NCBI GenBank assembly: GCA_021371995.1
Contig: JAJFVA010000019.1
Location: forward strand, 1 to 57,697
Direction of reading: 5' to 3'
DNA length: 57,697 nt
DNA from: Methanoregulaceae archaeon
GTDB lineage: Archaea > Halobacteriota > Methanomicrobia > Methanomicrobiales > Methanospirillaceae
Both the position numbers and the translations under genes were made by a program. The notes below the pieces were generated by a model. The model saw only the letters and a list, made by a program, of their open reading frames with translations, ran no database searches and had not been told where the DNA came from. Positions 42,323-52,401 of this stretch are shown here, one piece after another. The first letter of the stretch is position 1. Every line of letters begins with the position of its first letter.

Positions 42323-43579
42323 ATGGAAATGCCTGGCGGGATGCGGGGTTTTATTGACCAGATGAGGGAATGCGGGGAGGTCATTGAGTATGAGGATCCG
42401 GTAGCCTCTGACTACGAGGCGTCCAGACTGGCGCATGGAACCGACAGGCTGCTCATGTTTCATAACCTGGAGGGTTCACGGGGGGTTATGAACGTGACCG
42501 CAACAAGGAAAGCCCTCTCCCTTGCACTCTCCATTCCCGAAAAGGAGATGGTAAGGAGGCTCTCGGCTGCGGAGTACCAGGGAAGTGTTATCCGCGAGGG
42601 AAACCTCCCGATGTCCACCCCGGACCTCCGGAAAATTCCGATCATGAAACATTTCCCGGGGGATGCGGGGAAATATATCACGGCAGGTATAGTATTTTCA
42701 CGGTATGGGGATATCGAGAATGCCTCCATTCACCGGATGCTTGTTCTCGGGGAGAAGAAGGTCGCGGCGCGGCTTGTTGAAGGACGGCATACCTACACCC
42801 TACACCGTGCAGCGCAGGAAAAAGGCGACCGGTTACCCGTTGCAGTGGCAATCGGGGTTCACCCGGCAGTCACCATCGCAAGCTGTACCCGGGTCCCGAA
42901 AGGAAAAGAGCTCTCCTACGCGGCTGAACTGCTTGGGGGGGAGATCCGGGTTTTCCAGTGTCCGAACGGGGTACTCGTCCCCGATGCAGAGATTGTATTC
43001 GAAGGTTATATCGGTGGAGAAAAAACCCCGGAGGGTCCGTTTGTCGATATTACCGGGACGTATGATATCGTGCGTGACCAGCCGGTGATCGAGTTTACCG
43101 GGATGCACCTGAAACGGGACTTCCTCTATCACGGGATACTTCCGGGAGGAAACGAGCATAAGATGCTCATGGGAGCCCCGTATGAACCTGCCATCTACCG
43201 TGCCGTGGCAGGAGTGACCGAAGTGAGGAACGTTGTTCTCACCACGGGTGGTTGCGGATACTTCCACGCGGTCATCCAGGTCCGCAAACAGACCCAGGGT
43301 GATGGTAAAAACGCCATTCTGGCAGCTTTTGCAGCCCATACCTCGCTGAAACACGTGGTTGTGGTGGATGAGGATATCAATCCGTCCGACCTTCAGGATA
43401 TCGAGTTTGCTATTGCAACGAGGGTCAGGGGGGATAAGGACCTGATCATGGTTTCCGGTGCCCGGGGGTCGTCGCTTGACCCGTGCCAGGCAGAGGATGG
43501 TACCAATGTCAAGGTGGGGATCGATGCCACGATGCCGCTCGGCAGGGAAGATGAATTCCGGAGAGCCGGGTGGGACTGA
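42323..43579 (+). CDS. UbiD-family decarboxylase (anhydromevalonate phosphate type)
   Basis: Prenylated-FMN-dependent decarboxylase of 418 residues. Paired with the aconitase-X gene just downstream, it most likely catalyses trans-anhydromevalonate 5-phosphate to isopentenyl phosphate in the archaeal mevalonate route to membrane lipids. Hallmarks: EYEDPVASDYEASRLAHG near the start, KPEGPFVDITGTYD-like text (GEKTPEGPFVDITGTYD about 233-249), VVVDEDINPSDLQDIEFAIATRV near the end. Signals: a TATA-like TTTTTTAATATGC near 42268 and a GGAGGGAGG site before ATG 42323. The downstream start overlaps or abuts the stop. Confidence 0.88.
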   Translation: MEMPGGMRGFIDQMRECGEVIEYEDPVASDYEASRLAHGTDRLLMFHNLEGSRGVMNVTATRKALSLALSIPEKEMVRRLSAAEYQGSVIREGNLPMSTPDLRKIPIMKHFPGDAGKYITAGIVFSRYGDIENASIHRMLVLGEKKVAARLVEGRHTYTLHRAAQEKGDRLPVAVAIGVHPAVTIASCTRVPKGKELSYAAELLGGEIRVFQCPNGVLVPDAEIVFEGYIGGEKTPEGPFVDITGTYDIVRDQPVIEFTGMHLKRDFLYHGILPGGNEHKMLMGAPYEPAIYRAVAGVTEVRNVVLTTGGCGYFHAVIQVRKQTQGDGKNAILAAFAAHTSLKHVVVVDEDINPSDLQDIEFAIATRVRGDKDLIMVSGARGSSLDPCQAEDGTNVKVGIDATMPLGREDEFRRAGWD

Positions 43580-43584
43580 GACTG

Positions 43585-44760
43585 ATGCAGTTGCTCCCTG
43601 CAGAAGAGGCGATCCTTGCCGGAGAATCCGGCGAGACCCGGCAGCAGATGATGGAGATCCTGGTCGCTCTTGGGAAGGTTTTCTCTGCAGAACGACTGGT
43701 TCCCATCAAGAGTGCCCAGGTGAGCGGGGCCTCCTATAAAACCATCGGCGAAGCCGGGCTCGAATGGCTTTCCCTGCTGGATGCCAGGGTTTCAGTACCA
43801 ACCGTTCTCAATCCGGTGGGGATGGACCGGGTCCTCTGGCGCGAGATGGGGATCAGCCCGGGTTTTGCCAAAAAGCAGGAAGCGGTGATAAGTGCTTATG
43901 CACGGCTCGGTGTCAAGCTGGAATGCACCTGTACCCCGTACTATATCTACCAGACACGGTTTGGGGATCATCTCGCATGGTCTGAATCATCTGCGGTGGC
44001 GTATGCAAATTCCGTGATTGGTGCACGGACCAACCGCGAGGGAGGCCCATCCGCCCTTGCGGCTGCGATTATAGGAAAGACACCCGAGTATGGTCTTCAC
44101 CGTGTTGCAGAGCGAAAACCACAGGTTGTTGTGACGGTTGAGGGTGCCGCAGACTGGGATGAGACTGCCCTGTATGGCGCAGTGGGATACCATGCAGGAA
44201 AGAGCATCGGGGATCGTATCCCGCTCCTCCGGGGGCTGCGGCCGAAGAGGGATCAGCTCAAGGCGCTCGGGGCTGCTATGGCTGCTTCAGGAGCTGTGGC
44301 GCTTTTTCATGTTGAGGGAATCACCCCGGAAGCCAGGATATTTGGATACGACCTGAGCGGGCTTGAGGCAATCACGGTCGAACCGGGAGAGATCATGTCC
44401 CTGATGCAGGAGGGCCCGGTCGATGCTGTGGCTCTCGGCTGCCCACACTGTTCATCAGAGGAACTCCGTAAGATTGCCGGGCTTCTTGAAGGCAGCAAAG
44501 TAACCGTTCCCCTTTACGTATTCGCTGCAAGGAAGGTGATCGAGGCAACTCCTGATGCGGTAGCGGCCATCGAACGGAGCGGAGGCCGCGTCTATGCCGA
44601 TACCTGCATGGTGGTGTCCCCCGCCCTTGAAAAATACGGGGTGATTATGGTGAATTCCGGGAAAGCATTTGCCTATGTCCCCAATATGTGTGGCGCCTCG
44701 GTGAGAATAGGCACGACAGAAGCGTGTATTGAGGCTGCTGCAGGCAGGCCTTCTGTCTGA
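43585..44760 (+). CDS. Phosphomevalonate dehydratase large subunit (aconitase X)
   Basis: Large subunit of the aconitase-X type enzyme that dehydrates (R)-5-phosphomevalonate in the archaeal mevalonate pathway. The protein has 391 residues. Cluster ligand cysteines lie in KLECTCTPYYIYQ, ALGCPHCSSEEL and PNMCGASVRIGTTEAC. IKSAQVSGASYKTIGEAGLEWL is family-typical. The start is taken at ATG 43585 (MQLLPAEEAILAGESGE). A GTG at 43570, inside the end of ubiD, would also work. The small subunit is not adjacent. Order ubiD-acnX on one strand supports pathway function. Confidence 0.88.
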   Translation: MQLLPAEEAILAGESGETRQQMMEILVALGKVFSAERLVPIKSAQVSGASYKTIGEAGLEWLSLLDARVSVPTVLNPVGMDRVLWREMGISPGFAKKQEAVISAYARLGVKLECTCTPYYIYQTRFGDHLAWSESSAVAYANSVIGARTNREGGPSALAAAIIGKTPEYGLHRVAERKPQVVVTVEGAADWDETALYGAVGYHAGKSIGDRIPLLRGLRPKRDQLKALGAAMAASGAVALFHVEGITPEARIFGYDLSGLEAITVEPGEIMSLMQEGPVDAVALGCPHCSSEELRKIAGLLEGSKVTVPLYVFAARKVIEATPDAVAAIERSGGRVYADTCMVVSPALEKYGVIMVNSGKAFAYVPNMCGASVRIGTTEACIEAAAGRPSV

Positions 44761-44886
44761 AGGCCTGGGCCAATAGATGAGTATGCTCGAGGGGCCATCC
44801 CTGAGATTTCTTCCCCCTGGCGCTCCAATAAAATACCGGCGCCATGGGCACCTTTAAATTTTTCATTCTACAACAATCTTTCTGGT

Positions 44887-46176
44887 ATGGCCTTTACAGA
44901 CCTTAAACTGGAACGATTCAGGGATTTGCGGATGCCTGTCCTGGTTATTCTCATCGCAGTTTCACTCTTCCTTGAAATTTTTGTGCACTGGTATCTCGGT
45001 ATATCTGTTGTTTATTCGCATTTTTTTTACATTCCGGTCGTTCTGGCAGCGGTCTGGTACGGGAAGCGTTCGGTGATCGTTGCATTGATCCTTGGGATTG
45101 CACAGCTCGCAGGGACCTGTTATTCTGTCGGGGCACTCGATATGGGATCCCTCGCCCGGGCACTGATGTTTGTCGTGATTGCACTGGTAATTGGTGCGAT
45201 TTCAGATCACATGAAAAAAGAGCAGGAGCAGCTGATCAATGAGGTAACCGATGCTGCCCTCCGGTCAGGACTCAGGAGTGGTGGCACTTCTGGGAGTGCA
45301 GCCGAGCGGAAAAGCAGGATTCTCTCTTTTGCAAGCGTCAAAAAGCTAAGAGAACGCAGCGATGTTCCCGGACTCATCAGGGCGCTTTCGAACCGTGACC
45401 CGGCAGTACAGTACGAAGCGGTGGAGGCACTGGGGAATATCGGAGACCCTGCTTCAACGGAAGCCCTGATGGACGCACTGACCGGTGACCAGTACAGCGG
45501 GATCAGGTGGAAGGCAGCAGAAGCACTCGGAAAAATCGGGGCTCCGGCAGTACCTCCCCTCATTCGTGCCCTTAAAAACCCGGATGAAGATGTCCGGTGG
45601 AAAGCGGCCGTTACACTGGGGGAGATCGGGGATGCGCGTGCAGTCGGGCCGCTGGTGGATCTTCTTGGCGATGAGGACCGGTTTGTGAGGAGCCGTGCCG
45701 CATATGCCCTTGGACTGATCGGGCCAGACGCGGTTGCCGGCCTTCGGGACGCACTCGTGAACGGGAGTGTTGAGACCAGGCGGGGTGCCGTAGCAGCTCT
45801 TGGAATGATCCCTGATCCGGATGCGGTGAAAGCATTGATCCAGGATCTTGATGATCCCTCCGATGAGGTGCGGCAGGATGTGATTGATGCGCTTTCCCGT
45901 CAGGGTAAACGAGCGTTCGATCCCCTCGTCCAGGCTCTTCGTGCTCCCGGACAGAGGATCGCAGAGGGAGCAGCCCTGGCACTTGCCGGTTCAGGAAGAC
46001 CTGAAGCAGTTGGTGCCCTTATCCTTGCCCTTGATACTGCAGATCCGGCAATGCGGCCTGTTCTGCAATCAGCCGTCAATGATCTTGTCGCACGGCAGAA
46101 CCGCCAGGTTTCAAAGAACGCGATGGAAGAAACGCCTGATTTCAACCATGGGGAAAATCAGGGTTTACGTGAATAA
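44887..46176 (+). CDS. Membrane protein with HEAT (PBS-lyase-like) repeats
   Basis: Protein of 429 residues. Residues about 15-112 contain four hydrophobic membrane segments (VLVILIAVSLFLEIFVHWYLG, YIPVVLAAVWYG, IVALILGIAQLAG, LMFVVIALVIGAIS), similar to the membrane part of some sensor kinases. From about 155 to 400, seven to eight HEAT-type repeats follow, each about 31 residues (for example VQYEAVEALGNIGDPAS, IRWKAAEALGKIGAPAV, VRWKAAVTLGEIGDARA). The repeats probably form a cytosolic binding scaffold. No enzymatic motif. It heads the cluster DUF432-mscS-HEAT. Confidence 0.82.
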   Translation: MAFTDLKLERFRDLRMPVLVILIAVSLFLEIFVHWYLGISVVYSHFFYIPVVLAAVWYGKRSVIVALILGIAQLAGTCYSVGALDMGSLARALMFVVIALVIGAISDHMKKEQEQLINEVTDAALRSGLRSGGTSGSAAERKSRILSFASVKKLRERSDVPGLIRALSNRDPAVQYEAVEALGNIGDPASTEALMDALTGDQYSGIRWKAAEALGKIGAPAVPPLIRALKNPDEDVRWKAAVTLGEIGDARAVGPLVDLLGDEDRFVRSRAAYALGLIGPDAVAGLRDALVNGSVETRRGAVAALGMIPDPDAVKALIQDLDDPSDEVRQDVIDALSRQGKRAFDPLVQALRAPGQRIAEGAALALAGSGRPEAVGALILALDTADPAMRPVLQSAVNDLVARQNRQVSKNAMEETPDFNHGENQGLRE

Positions 46177-46200
46177 TTATATCTGGTGTCAGATCGTTAG

Positions 46201-46920
46201 GTGTTTTCTGTGTTCGGGGAGTATGACTATCCGTTCCGCCTGGAATCAGGGCAGGTCAGGATCAGAATTGAAGAGGACGGCGGTTTTTTTACCTATCATC
46301 GTAGTTCGGACGGTGACGATGTACATAAAATCATAGGCGGAAAACGCGGGAAGATCGTAATCAACCCGGTCGAACCGGTAAACCTTCCCGAAGAGGTGAC
46401 AAAATATCTGGAGATCCGGTTCACCCCCATGGCAATTGAGCCGGACTCGGTGCAGGAAGTGTATCTGAAATTTCCAATAGAGATAGGTGTTTTTCTCAAG
46501 GGCAAGGGGGAGGGGGACCTTCTCGATATCTTTGGTCTCACCAGGGCAAAGTACTCCCTCTACGGTACTCCGGATGAAGGAATAATCACCCGGTATTATG
46601 AGAGCGCGGTGTATGAACGGATCCCGGAATCTGACCCTTTGAGGGAAGGGGTGCTCTCCCTCACGGTCAGGAACTCAAGCCGGGGGTGGGTGGAGGTGTC
46701 CCGTGTCGTCATTGACTGCTCCTCGCTCTATCTCTATTACAAAGACATGGTATCCCTCGCAGCACAGATGGATATCTTCTCCAGGGAGATCGCCGATGTC
46801 TGGATCGACGACCGGCCTCTGGGGGAAGAGATGACACCTGTGAGCCTTTTTTCCAGGGCACGAAAAACGATCATCCCTGATAAGATTCCGTTCACCATGG
46901 AATACGGGGCTGGTGAGTAG
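46201..46920 (+). CDS. DUF432 family protein
   Basis: Soluble protein of 239 residues, recognised as DUF432, a family seen mainly in archaeal methanogens beside mechanosensitive channels. It begins at GTG 46201 (a second GTG at 46210 is possible; a stop directly precedes the first). The body is predicted mixed alpha/beta with text such as KIVINPVEPVNLPEEVTKYLEIRF and FGLTRAKYSLYGTPDEGIITRYYES. The function is not known. The next gene (mscS) starts at the base after its stop, so the two are translated together, which ties the protein to the channel. Confidence 0.75.
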   Translation: MFSVFGEYDYPFRLESGQVRIRIEEDGGFFTYHRSSDGDDVHKIIGGKRGKIVINPVEPVNLPEEVTKYLEIRFTPMAIEPDSVQEVYLKFPIEIGVFLKGKGEGDLLDIFGLTRAKYSLYGTPDEGIITRYYESAVYERIPESDPLREGVLSLTVRNSSRGWVEVSRVVIDCSSLYLYYKDMVSLAAQMDIFSREIADVWIDDRPLGEEMTPVSLFSRARKTIIPDKIPFTMEYGAGE

Positions 46921-47742
46921 ATGATCCCTCTTGATACTCCGATTTATGGCACGGTAACTCTCGGGGATCTGATCCTCTTTGTCATAGCGGTAATTGTCTC
47001 TGTCATCATTGCAAAGATTGTTGCCATTTACCTGAAGAGGGCATTGTCTGACAGGATCGACCGGGGTGAACTCGATAAACTTATCAAGGTTATCCAGGTT
47101 GTTATCATCTTTTTTGGGATCTGGTTCGCGCTGCCAAGTTTTGACCTTGATGTCGGCCAGCTGCTGGTGATTGGCGGGACTGCCGGATTGATCATTGCTT
47201 TTGCCTCCCAGAAAATCGTCTCGAACCTCGGTTCAGGGATTTTCCTCCTGATCGAGCGTCCTGTAAAGATTGGGGATACCATCCGTATTGGTAATATCTC
47301 CGGCACAGTGTACCAGATACGGGTGCTCTCCACCATCCTCAAGACCAATGAGGGGATTTATGTACGGGTTCCGAATGAGCAGGTCTTCACCTCTGATATT
47401 ACCAATTATGTGGCAAGTCCGGCCAGGAGGTTTGAATACCGGATAATGGTCGGGCACCGTGAAAATGTTGAAGCGGTAAACAGCGCCATCCTGGCCCTCA
47501 TATCGGATCATCCCTTCGTACTGAAAAACCCTCCGCCATCCGTCTATATGGCAGGGCTTTCCGAATCGGGGATTGAGATCGTGATCAGGATGTGGATTCC
47601 CTCCATGGTCTGGGATTCTTTACAGACAGAGATGCCCTGGAAGATCAAACAGCTTCTCGACCGGATGGGTGTTGAAATCCCGGTACCGCAGCGGGTTATC
47701 AGGTATGCGGAGGTTCAACCGCCAGAAAAACGGCAGGATTGA
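46921..47742 (+). CDS. mscS: MscS-family mechanosensitive channel
   Basis: Small-conductance mechanosensitive channel of 273 residues, opening under membrane tension to release solutes on osmotic downshock. Membrane segments about 10-36, 58-78 and 82-110. The pore-lining helix is glycine/alanine-rich (LLVIGGTAGLIIAFASQKIVSNLGSGIFLL), and the beta domain starts with RPVKIGDTIRIGNISGTVYQI. The C-terminal domain ends RMGVEIPVPQRVI. Starts with no spacer after DUF432 and is followed 10 bp later by a HEAT protein. Confidence 0.93.
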   Translation: MIPLDTPIYGTVTLGDLILFVIAVIVSVIIAKIVAIYLKRALSDRIDRGELDKLIKVIQVVIIFFGIWFALPSFDLDVGQLLVIGGTAGLIIAFASQKIVSNLGSGIFLLIERPVKIGDTIRIGNISGTVYQIRVLSTILKTNEGIYVRVPNEQVFTSDITNYVASPARRFEYRIMVGHRENVEAVNSAILALISDHPFVLKNPPPSVYMAGLSESGIEIVIRMWIPSMVWDSLQTEMPWKIKQLLDRMGVEIPVPQRVIRYAEVQPPEKRQD

Positions 47743-47752
47743 GGATAACGTC

Positions 47753-48268
47753 ATGCAGCAGGGAATCGGGAAGGATCTTGAAGCGCTTGCTGATCAGGAC
47801 CGGAACGTCCGACTGGACGCAGTGAAACGCCTGGCAGGCGCCGGGACTCCTGCAGTAAACCCGCTGATACAGGCAATGGAGGGGGCAAAGAGCAACGATT
47901 TCCGGTGGTATGCTGCCCTTGCGCTTGCCCGTATCGGCCAGCCGGCCATTGAGCCGCTGATCACTGCCCTCCGGAGAAACAGGGACCCTGATTTTCGCCG
48001 CTATGTGTCAGCCGCGCTTGGACATATGGGGGAGGCTGCTGTTGATCCCCTTATCTCGGCTATGAAGGGGGCAGACCCTGCCATGAGGGGTTTTCTCTCG
48101 GCAGCCCTCTGCCGGATCGGTGCCCCTGCAATCGATCGGCTCAAAGAGGTGTATTCCGGCACGGATGAGGAACTCAGGCAATGTGCCTCCCTTACGCTCT
48201 GGGGGATGGGAGAGGCCGGGATCATCGAGATGATGCAGGCTCTCGATGAGGATGAGCACGAGTCCTGA
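47753..48268 (+). CDS. Soluble HEAT-repeat protein
   Basis: Protein of 171 residues made almost wholly of five HEAT/PBS-lyase-type repeats ([60 protein letters not shown] and so on). The repeats resemble those of the membrane HEAT protein at 44887. No phycobilin-lyase activity is expected in this organism. It is most likely a protein-binding scaffold. ATG 47753 has GAGGAT upstream; the frame open to 47669 lies inside mscS and is rejected. Starts 10 bp after the mscS stop. Confidence 0.82.
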   Translation: MQQGIGKDLEALADQDRNVRLDAVKRLAGAGTPAVNPLIQAMEGAKSNDFRWYAALALARIGQPAIEPLITALRRNRDPDFRRYVSAALGHMGEAAVDPLISAMKGADPAMRGFLSAALCRIGAPAIDRLKEVYSGTDEELRQCASLTLWGMGEAGIIEMMQALDEDEHES

Positions 48269-48324
48269 ACCGGATCGATCGACTTTTTGCGGTTCGGAAC
48301 CGAACAGATAGTCAGGAGCGGGTT

Positions 48325-51300
48325 ATGGCAGTGCAGCGGTCCGTGGCGATGGAGTCGTATGAAAAGGCTCTCCAGGATGAGCTGTTCTCTGCACTCGAGG
48401 TCGCTTCCCGTGCACGTGCGGTTGGGATCGATCCGCGGACTATGGTAGAGATTCCCGTGGCAAGCGACCTTGCCGACCGGGTGGAGGCACTTCTCTCTAT
48501 TCGCGGAATTGCAGCCCGGATACGCGAGCTTGAGGCCGGGATGAGCCGCGAGGAGGCTGCTCTCCGGATCGGTGATGACTTCGTGGAACGCCGGTTTGGT
48601 GAGCAGTCGCGGGAGGAGGTGCTCGACCATGCAATCCGGACTGCAATGGCGATGCTCACGGAAGGCGTTGTGGCAGCCCCGACCGAGGGGATTGCAAAGA
48701 TAGGGATCGGCAAAAACGATGACGGAACTGAGTATCTCCGTATCTACTATGCCGGCCCTATCCGGAGTGCTGGAGGAACAGCGCAGGCGCTTTCTGTGCT
48801 CGTCGGCGATTATGTGCGGCGTTCGCTCGGGATCAGCAGGTACATTCCCCGTGAGGAGGAGGTAGAACGTTACATCGAGGAGATCAGGCAGTATAACTCC
48901 ATCATGAATCTCCAGTATCTCCCGGGAGAGAAGGAGATTCGCCTCATCGTCCGGAACTGCCCGGTCTGTATCGATGGGGAAGGCACGGAACAGGAAGAGG
49001 TGGGCGGGTACCGGAACCTTGAACGGATCGAGACAAATGCCGTGCGGGGGGGAATGGCTCTCGTGCTTGCTGAGGGACTTGCCCTCAAAGCCCCGAAAGT
49101 CCAGAAGTATGTCCGTGCCATGAAGATGGACGGGTGGGAGTGGCTGGAGGAGCTGACATCCGGTGCAGGGAAGACCACGGATACGGATACCGATACCATC
49201 CTCCCGAAAGACAAGTATCTCCGTGATCTTATCGGGGGTCGCCCGGTTTTTTCGTACCCGATGAGGAAGGGCGGGTTCCGGCTCCGCTACGGGAGGTCGA
49301 GGAACACGGGGTTTGCCGCGGCCGGGATCAACCCGGCAACGATGCATATCCTTGGTGATTTCCTGGCGGTAGGCACCCAGATGAAGATAGAGCGGCCGGG
49401 GAAGGCTGCCGGGATCGTCCCGGTTGACACCATCGAGGGACCGACAGTCAGGCTGAAGAACGGGGATGTGCTCCGTATCGATGACGCGGAGACAGCCCGG
49501 GCTGTCGTCCCGGATATAGAGAGGATCCTCGATATCGGCGAAATCCTGATCAGTTACGGGGAATTCATTGAGAACAATCACCTGCTCATCCCGTCTGCAT
49601 ACTGCGAGGAGTGGTGGCAGCTCGAGGGAGGGTTCTGCAGACCTGGAACCGAGCTTGAGGCGGTTGCCCTCTGTTTTGAAGGGGCGTTCCTTCACCCGGA
49701 TTATACCTGGTTCTGGGACGACATCAGTACCGACCAGGTAAGGGAACTTGCCGGTTTTGTCGAAGAGCATGGAGAGATCAGGCATGGGATCCTGCTCATT
49801 CAGAACGAACCAGGGATCAAGGCCATCCTCGAAGAGATACTCGTCCCCCACATGGTTCGGGAAGGAATGATCTGCATCAGCACCTACAAGGTTTTTATTG
49901 CATGCCTCGGGCTTGACCTGAACCTGAAGAAGAGGAAGGAGTGGGAGAGTGCTCCCATGGATGATTCACTCGGGCTGGTGATGCACCTCTCCGGGTTTAG
50001 GATCCGCTCAAAGGCGGGCACCAGGATCGGTGGGAGGATGGGGCGGCCGGGGAAATCGAAACCGCGGAAGATGAATCCTCCTCCTCATTCCCTTTTTCCG
50101 CTTGGTGAAGCCGGGGGATCCCGCAGGTCGTTCCAGGAGGCATCCAACCACAGCCCTGAAGCGAACAGGGACGGGGGGGTGATCAGGATCGAGACCGGCA
50201 GGAGGCGCTGTCCCGCGTGCGGGACCGACACGTACCATAACCGGTGTGACTGCGGCGCCCATACCATAGCGGTGTATACCTGCCAGAGGTGCAAGCGGGA
50301 GAGCGGGGAACCGGAATGCCCGGTATGCAAGGTACCTTCCTCCTGTTCCCAGACCCTCCTACTCAATGTCAAGCAGGAGTATGTCCTCGCGATGGAGCGG
50401 CTCGGGAGGCGTGAAAACCCTGTCGGGCTGGTGAAAGGGGTGAAGGGGCTCATCTCGCGGGAACGGGCTGTCGAAGAGATCGAGAAAGGTATCCTCCGGG
50501 CAGAGAACGAGCTCTTTGTCTTCAAGGACGGGACCATCCGGTTTGACATGATCGATCTCCCTCTGACCCACTTCCGCCCGGACGAGGTGGGTGTGAGCCC
50601 GGGGCGGCTGAAGGAGCTTGGGTACCCGTGCGATATCCATGGAACGCCCCTCTCCCGGGCCGACCAGGTGCTGGAGCTCAAACCGCAGGACATCCTCGTC
50701 TCCGAGTCCTGCGCAGACTACATGGTCAGGGTCGCCCGGTTCATCGATGAGCTGCTCACCCGCTGCTACCATCTCCCTCCCTACTACTCGATCACTTCGA
50801 GAGAGGAGCTGATCGGGCACCTGGTGATCGGCCTTGCCCCGCATACCAGTGCAGGGGTCCTTGCCCGGATTATCGGGGTTTCAAGGGCGAATGTCGGCTA
50901 TGCCCACCCGTTTTTCCATGCAGCCAAGCGGCGGAACTGCTTTTACGGCGACACGGAACTTGAGTTCTCTGACGGGAGGAACTGGAAGACGATGCCGCTC
51001 CGGCAGTTCGTAGTCGAGAATTTTGATCTCTCCCGGCCCGGCATCGACCGGCTGGGCACCTATTACTCTGACCCGCTGCAGAGGTACTTGACACGGACGA
51101 TCGACAGCGAGGGAAAACCGCACCTCCGGAAGGTCACCTCGGTCTCCATCCATAAAGCCCCTCCCCAGCTGATCCGTTTTGAGACCGCCCAGGGACGGGT
51201 GATCGCGGTCACGCCGGATCACGCAATGCTGGTATGGGATCTCTGCTATCTGCGAAAGATCAGGGCGGTCGAGCTGAAGGAAGGCGACCCGGTCCCGGTG

Positions 51301-52185
51301 ATGGTAGGGATGAACGTGATCACCGACCATATCCTGCACCGGGATATTGTCCCTGCCCCTGAAGACCGGGTCTACTGCCTGACCGTTGAGGAGGAGCATA
51401 CGGTCTGCGCAAACGGGATATTCACCGGACAGTGTGATGGAGACGAGGACTGCATCATGCTCCTCCTCGACGGTCTGATCAACTTCTCCCGGGCGTTCCT
51501 GCCCGAGTCCCGCGGCGGGACCATGGATGCCCCCCTTGTGCTGACCACAACTATCGATCCCGCTGAAATTGACAAGGAGAGCCACAACCTGGATGTCATG
51601 GCCTCGTATCCGCTCGAACTCTACCTTTCCGGGCTCAAATACGCCCACCCCCGGGAGATTGTGCCGCTGATCGACCGGGTTGAAAACCGGCTGGGCACCC
51701 CTGCGGCGCTCGAGGGGTTCTTCTACACCCATGACACCTCGGATATCTCTGCCGGGCCGCTTGAATCCACCTACACCCAGTTAAAGACCATGATTGAGAA
51801 ACTCGAGGCAGAGCTGACACTGGCAGAAAAGATCCGCGCGGTGGACCAGGACGATGTGGCGGAACGGGTCCTGACCACTCATTTCATCAGGGACCTGATG
51901 GGGAACCTCTCTGCGTTTTCAAAGCAGAAGTTGCGATGCGTCAAATGCAACCACAGTTACCGGAGAATGCCGCTTGCAGGCAAGTGCACGCGGTGCGGCG
52001 GAAATATCATTCCGACCGTCCATGAAGGGTCGGTGAAGAAGTATCTCGAGGTCTCCCGGGCTATCTGCGCCCGGTACAAGGTCTCAGAGTACACGAAGCA
52101 GCGGGTGATGGTGCTCGAACGGGCGATCGATTCCACATTCGGCCAGGAGAAGGACACACAGCTCGGCCTCGCGGACTTCATGTGA
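48325..52185 (+). CDS. polC: DNA polymerase II large subunit DP2, intein-containing
   Basis: Catalytic subunit of the euryarchaeal D-family replicative polymerase. The reading frame encodes 1286 residues, of which 872-1036 are an intein, so the mature protein should have 1121. Marks: start [46 protein letters not shown] (140-165 region); a zinc module [16 protein letters not shown]...CQRC...CPVC (about 628-665); the catalytic motif [17 protein letters not shown] reformed at the splice site; and a C-terminal zinc module CVKCNHSY...CTRCGGN (about 1205-1235). The small subunit (DP1) is not in the window. The gene lies downstream of the mscS cluster, 56 bp away. No other fault in the frame. Confidence 0.96.
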   Translation: MAVQRSVAMESYEKALQDELFSALEVASRARAVGIDPRTMVEIPVASDLADRVEALLSIRGIAARIRELEAGMSREEAALRIGDDFVERRFGEQSREEVLDHAIRTAMAMLTEGVVAAPTEGIAKIGIGKNDDGTEYLRIYYAGPIRSAGGTAQALSVLVGDYVRRSLGISRYIPREEEVERYIEEIRQYNSIMNLQYLPGEKEIRLIVRNCPVCIDGEGTEQEEVGGYRNLERIETNAVRGGMALVLAEGLALKAPKVQKYVRAMKMDGWEWLEELTSGAGKTTDTDTDTILPKDKYLRDLIGGRPVFSYPMRKGGFRLRYGRSRNTGFAAAGINPATMHILGDFLAVGTQMKIERPGKAAGIVPVDTIEGPTVRLKNGDVLRIDDAETARAVVPDIERILDIGEILISYGEFIENNHLLIPSAYCEEWWQLEGGFCRPGTELEAVALCFEGAFLHPDYTWFWDDISTDQVRELAGFVEEHGEIRHGILLIQNEPGIKAILEEILVPHMVREGMICISTYKVFIACLGLDLNLKKRKEWESAPMDDSLGLVMHLSGFRIRSKAGTRIGGRMGRPGKSKPRKMNPPPHSLFPLGEAGGSRRSFQEASNHSPEANRDGGVIRIETGRRRCPACGTDTYHNRCDCGAHTIAVYTCQRCKRESGEPECPVCKVPSSCSQTLLLNVKQEYVLAMERLGRRENPVGLVKGVKGLISRERAVEEIEKGILRAENELFVFKDGTIRFDMIDLPLTHFRPDEVGVSPGRLKELGYPCDIHGTPLSRADQVLELKPQDILVSESCADYMVRVARFIDELLTRCYHLPPYYSITSREELIGHLVIGLAPHTSAGVLARIIGVSRANVGYAHPFFHAAKRRNCFYGDTELEFSDGRNWKTMPLRQFVVENFDLSRPGIDRLGTYYSDPLQRYLTRTIDSEGKPHLRKVTSVSIHKAPPQLIRFETAQGRVIAVTPDHAMLVWDLCYLRKIRAVELKEGDPVPVMVGMNVITDHILHRDIVPAPEDRVYCLTVEEEHTVCANGIFTGQCDGDEDCIMLLLDGLINFSRAFLPESRGGTMDAPLVLTTTIDPAEIDKESHNLDVMASYPLELYLSGLKYAHPREIVPLIDRVENRLGTPAALEGFFYTHDTSDISAGPLESTYTQLKTMIEKLEAELTLAEKIRAVDQDDVAERVLTTHFIRDLMGNLSAFSKQKLRCVKCNHSYRRMPLAGKCTRCGGNIIPTVHEGSVKKYLEVSRAICARYKVSEYTKQRVMVLERAIDSTFGQEKDTQLGLADFM
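50938..51432 (+). other. Mini-intein in polC (Pol-II insertion site)
   Basis: In-frame intervening protein of 165 residues, translated with DP2 and expected to splice itself out. Block [13 protein letters not shown] (C872 as the nucleophile). Block [16 protein letters not shown] with the TxxH motif. Blocks [23 protein letters not shown], where the last residue is glutamine (Q1036) in place of the usual asparagine and the residue before it is glycine, not histidine. The downstream extein residue is C1037. No LAGLIDADG or HNH homing endonuclease fits in this length. It sits inside the polymerase active-site motif, so splicing is needed for activity. Insertion at this position is known from Pyrococcus and other methanogen polymerases. 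Confidence 0.9.
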
Positions 52186-52283
52186 GGAAATCTTCTTGTA
52201 AGGATCAATGTATCCTGACAATATCGGTATTCCCCTGAATGACTCACGTTTTTGTTACCGATTTTGGCCTAATACTAGTAAGA

Positions 52284-52324
52284 GCGAGGGTAGCCAAGCT
52301 GGCCAACGGCGGCAGACTCAAGAT
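52284..52324 (+). pseudogene. 5' half of a tRNA-Leu (CAA anticodon loop), 3' half missing
   Basis: GCGAGGG acceptor half, D-arm with pairing GCC/GGC, a CAGA-type anticodon stem strand and the CTCAAGA loop are present, but then the sequence turns to TTTTTCAACC with no matching 3' stem, variable arm or T-arm. The break lies at about tRNA position 38, near the usual archaeal intron position. It differs from the intact gene at 52402 in compensating stem bases, so it is not a recent copy. Relic of a tRNA gene or, less likely, a split or intron-containing gene whose other part I cannot find. Confidence 0.6.
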
Positions 52325-52401
52325 TTTTCAACCAAATTTGACATCAGACCCCCTTTAGAAATCTCAAAGGCTTTTACTATCCCCAACCTATGTATTTGCA
52401 A

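Noticed and set aside
48001-49851. 616-codon open frame on the minus strand
   Set aside because: It lies opposite polC and the HEAT gene, both of which have clear protein families. Its translation is rich in Pro, Arg and His and matches no family. It is a by-product of the GC-rich codon use of polC.
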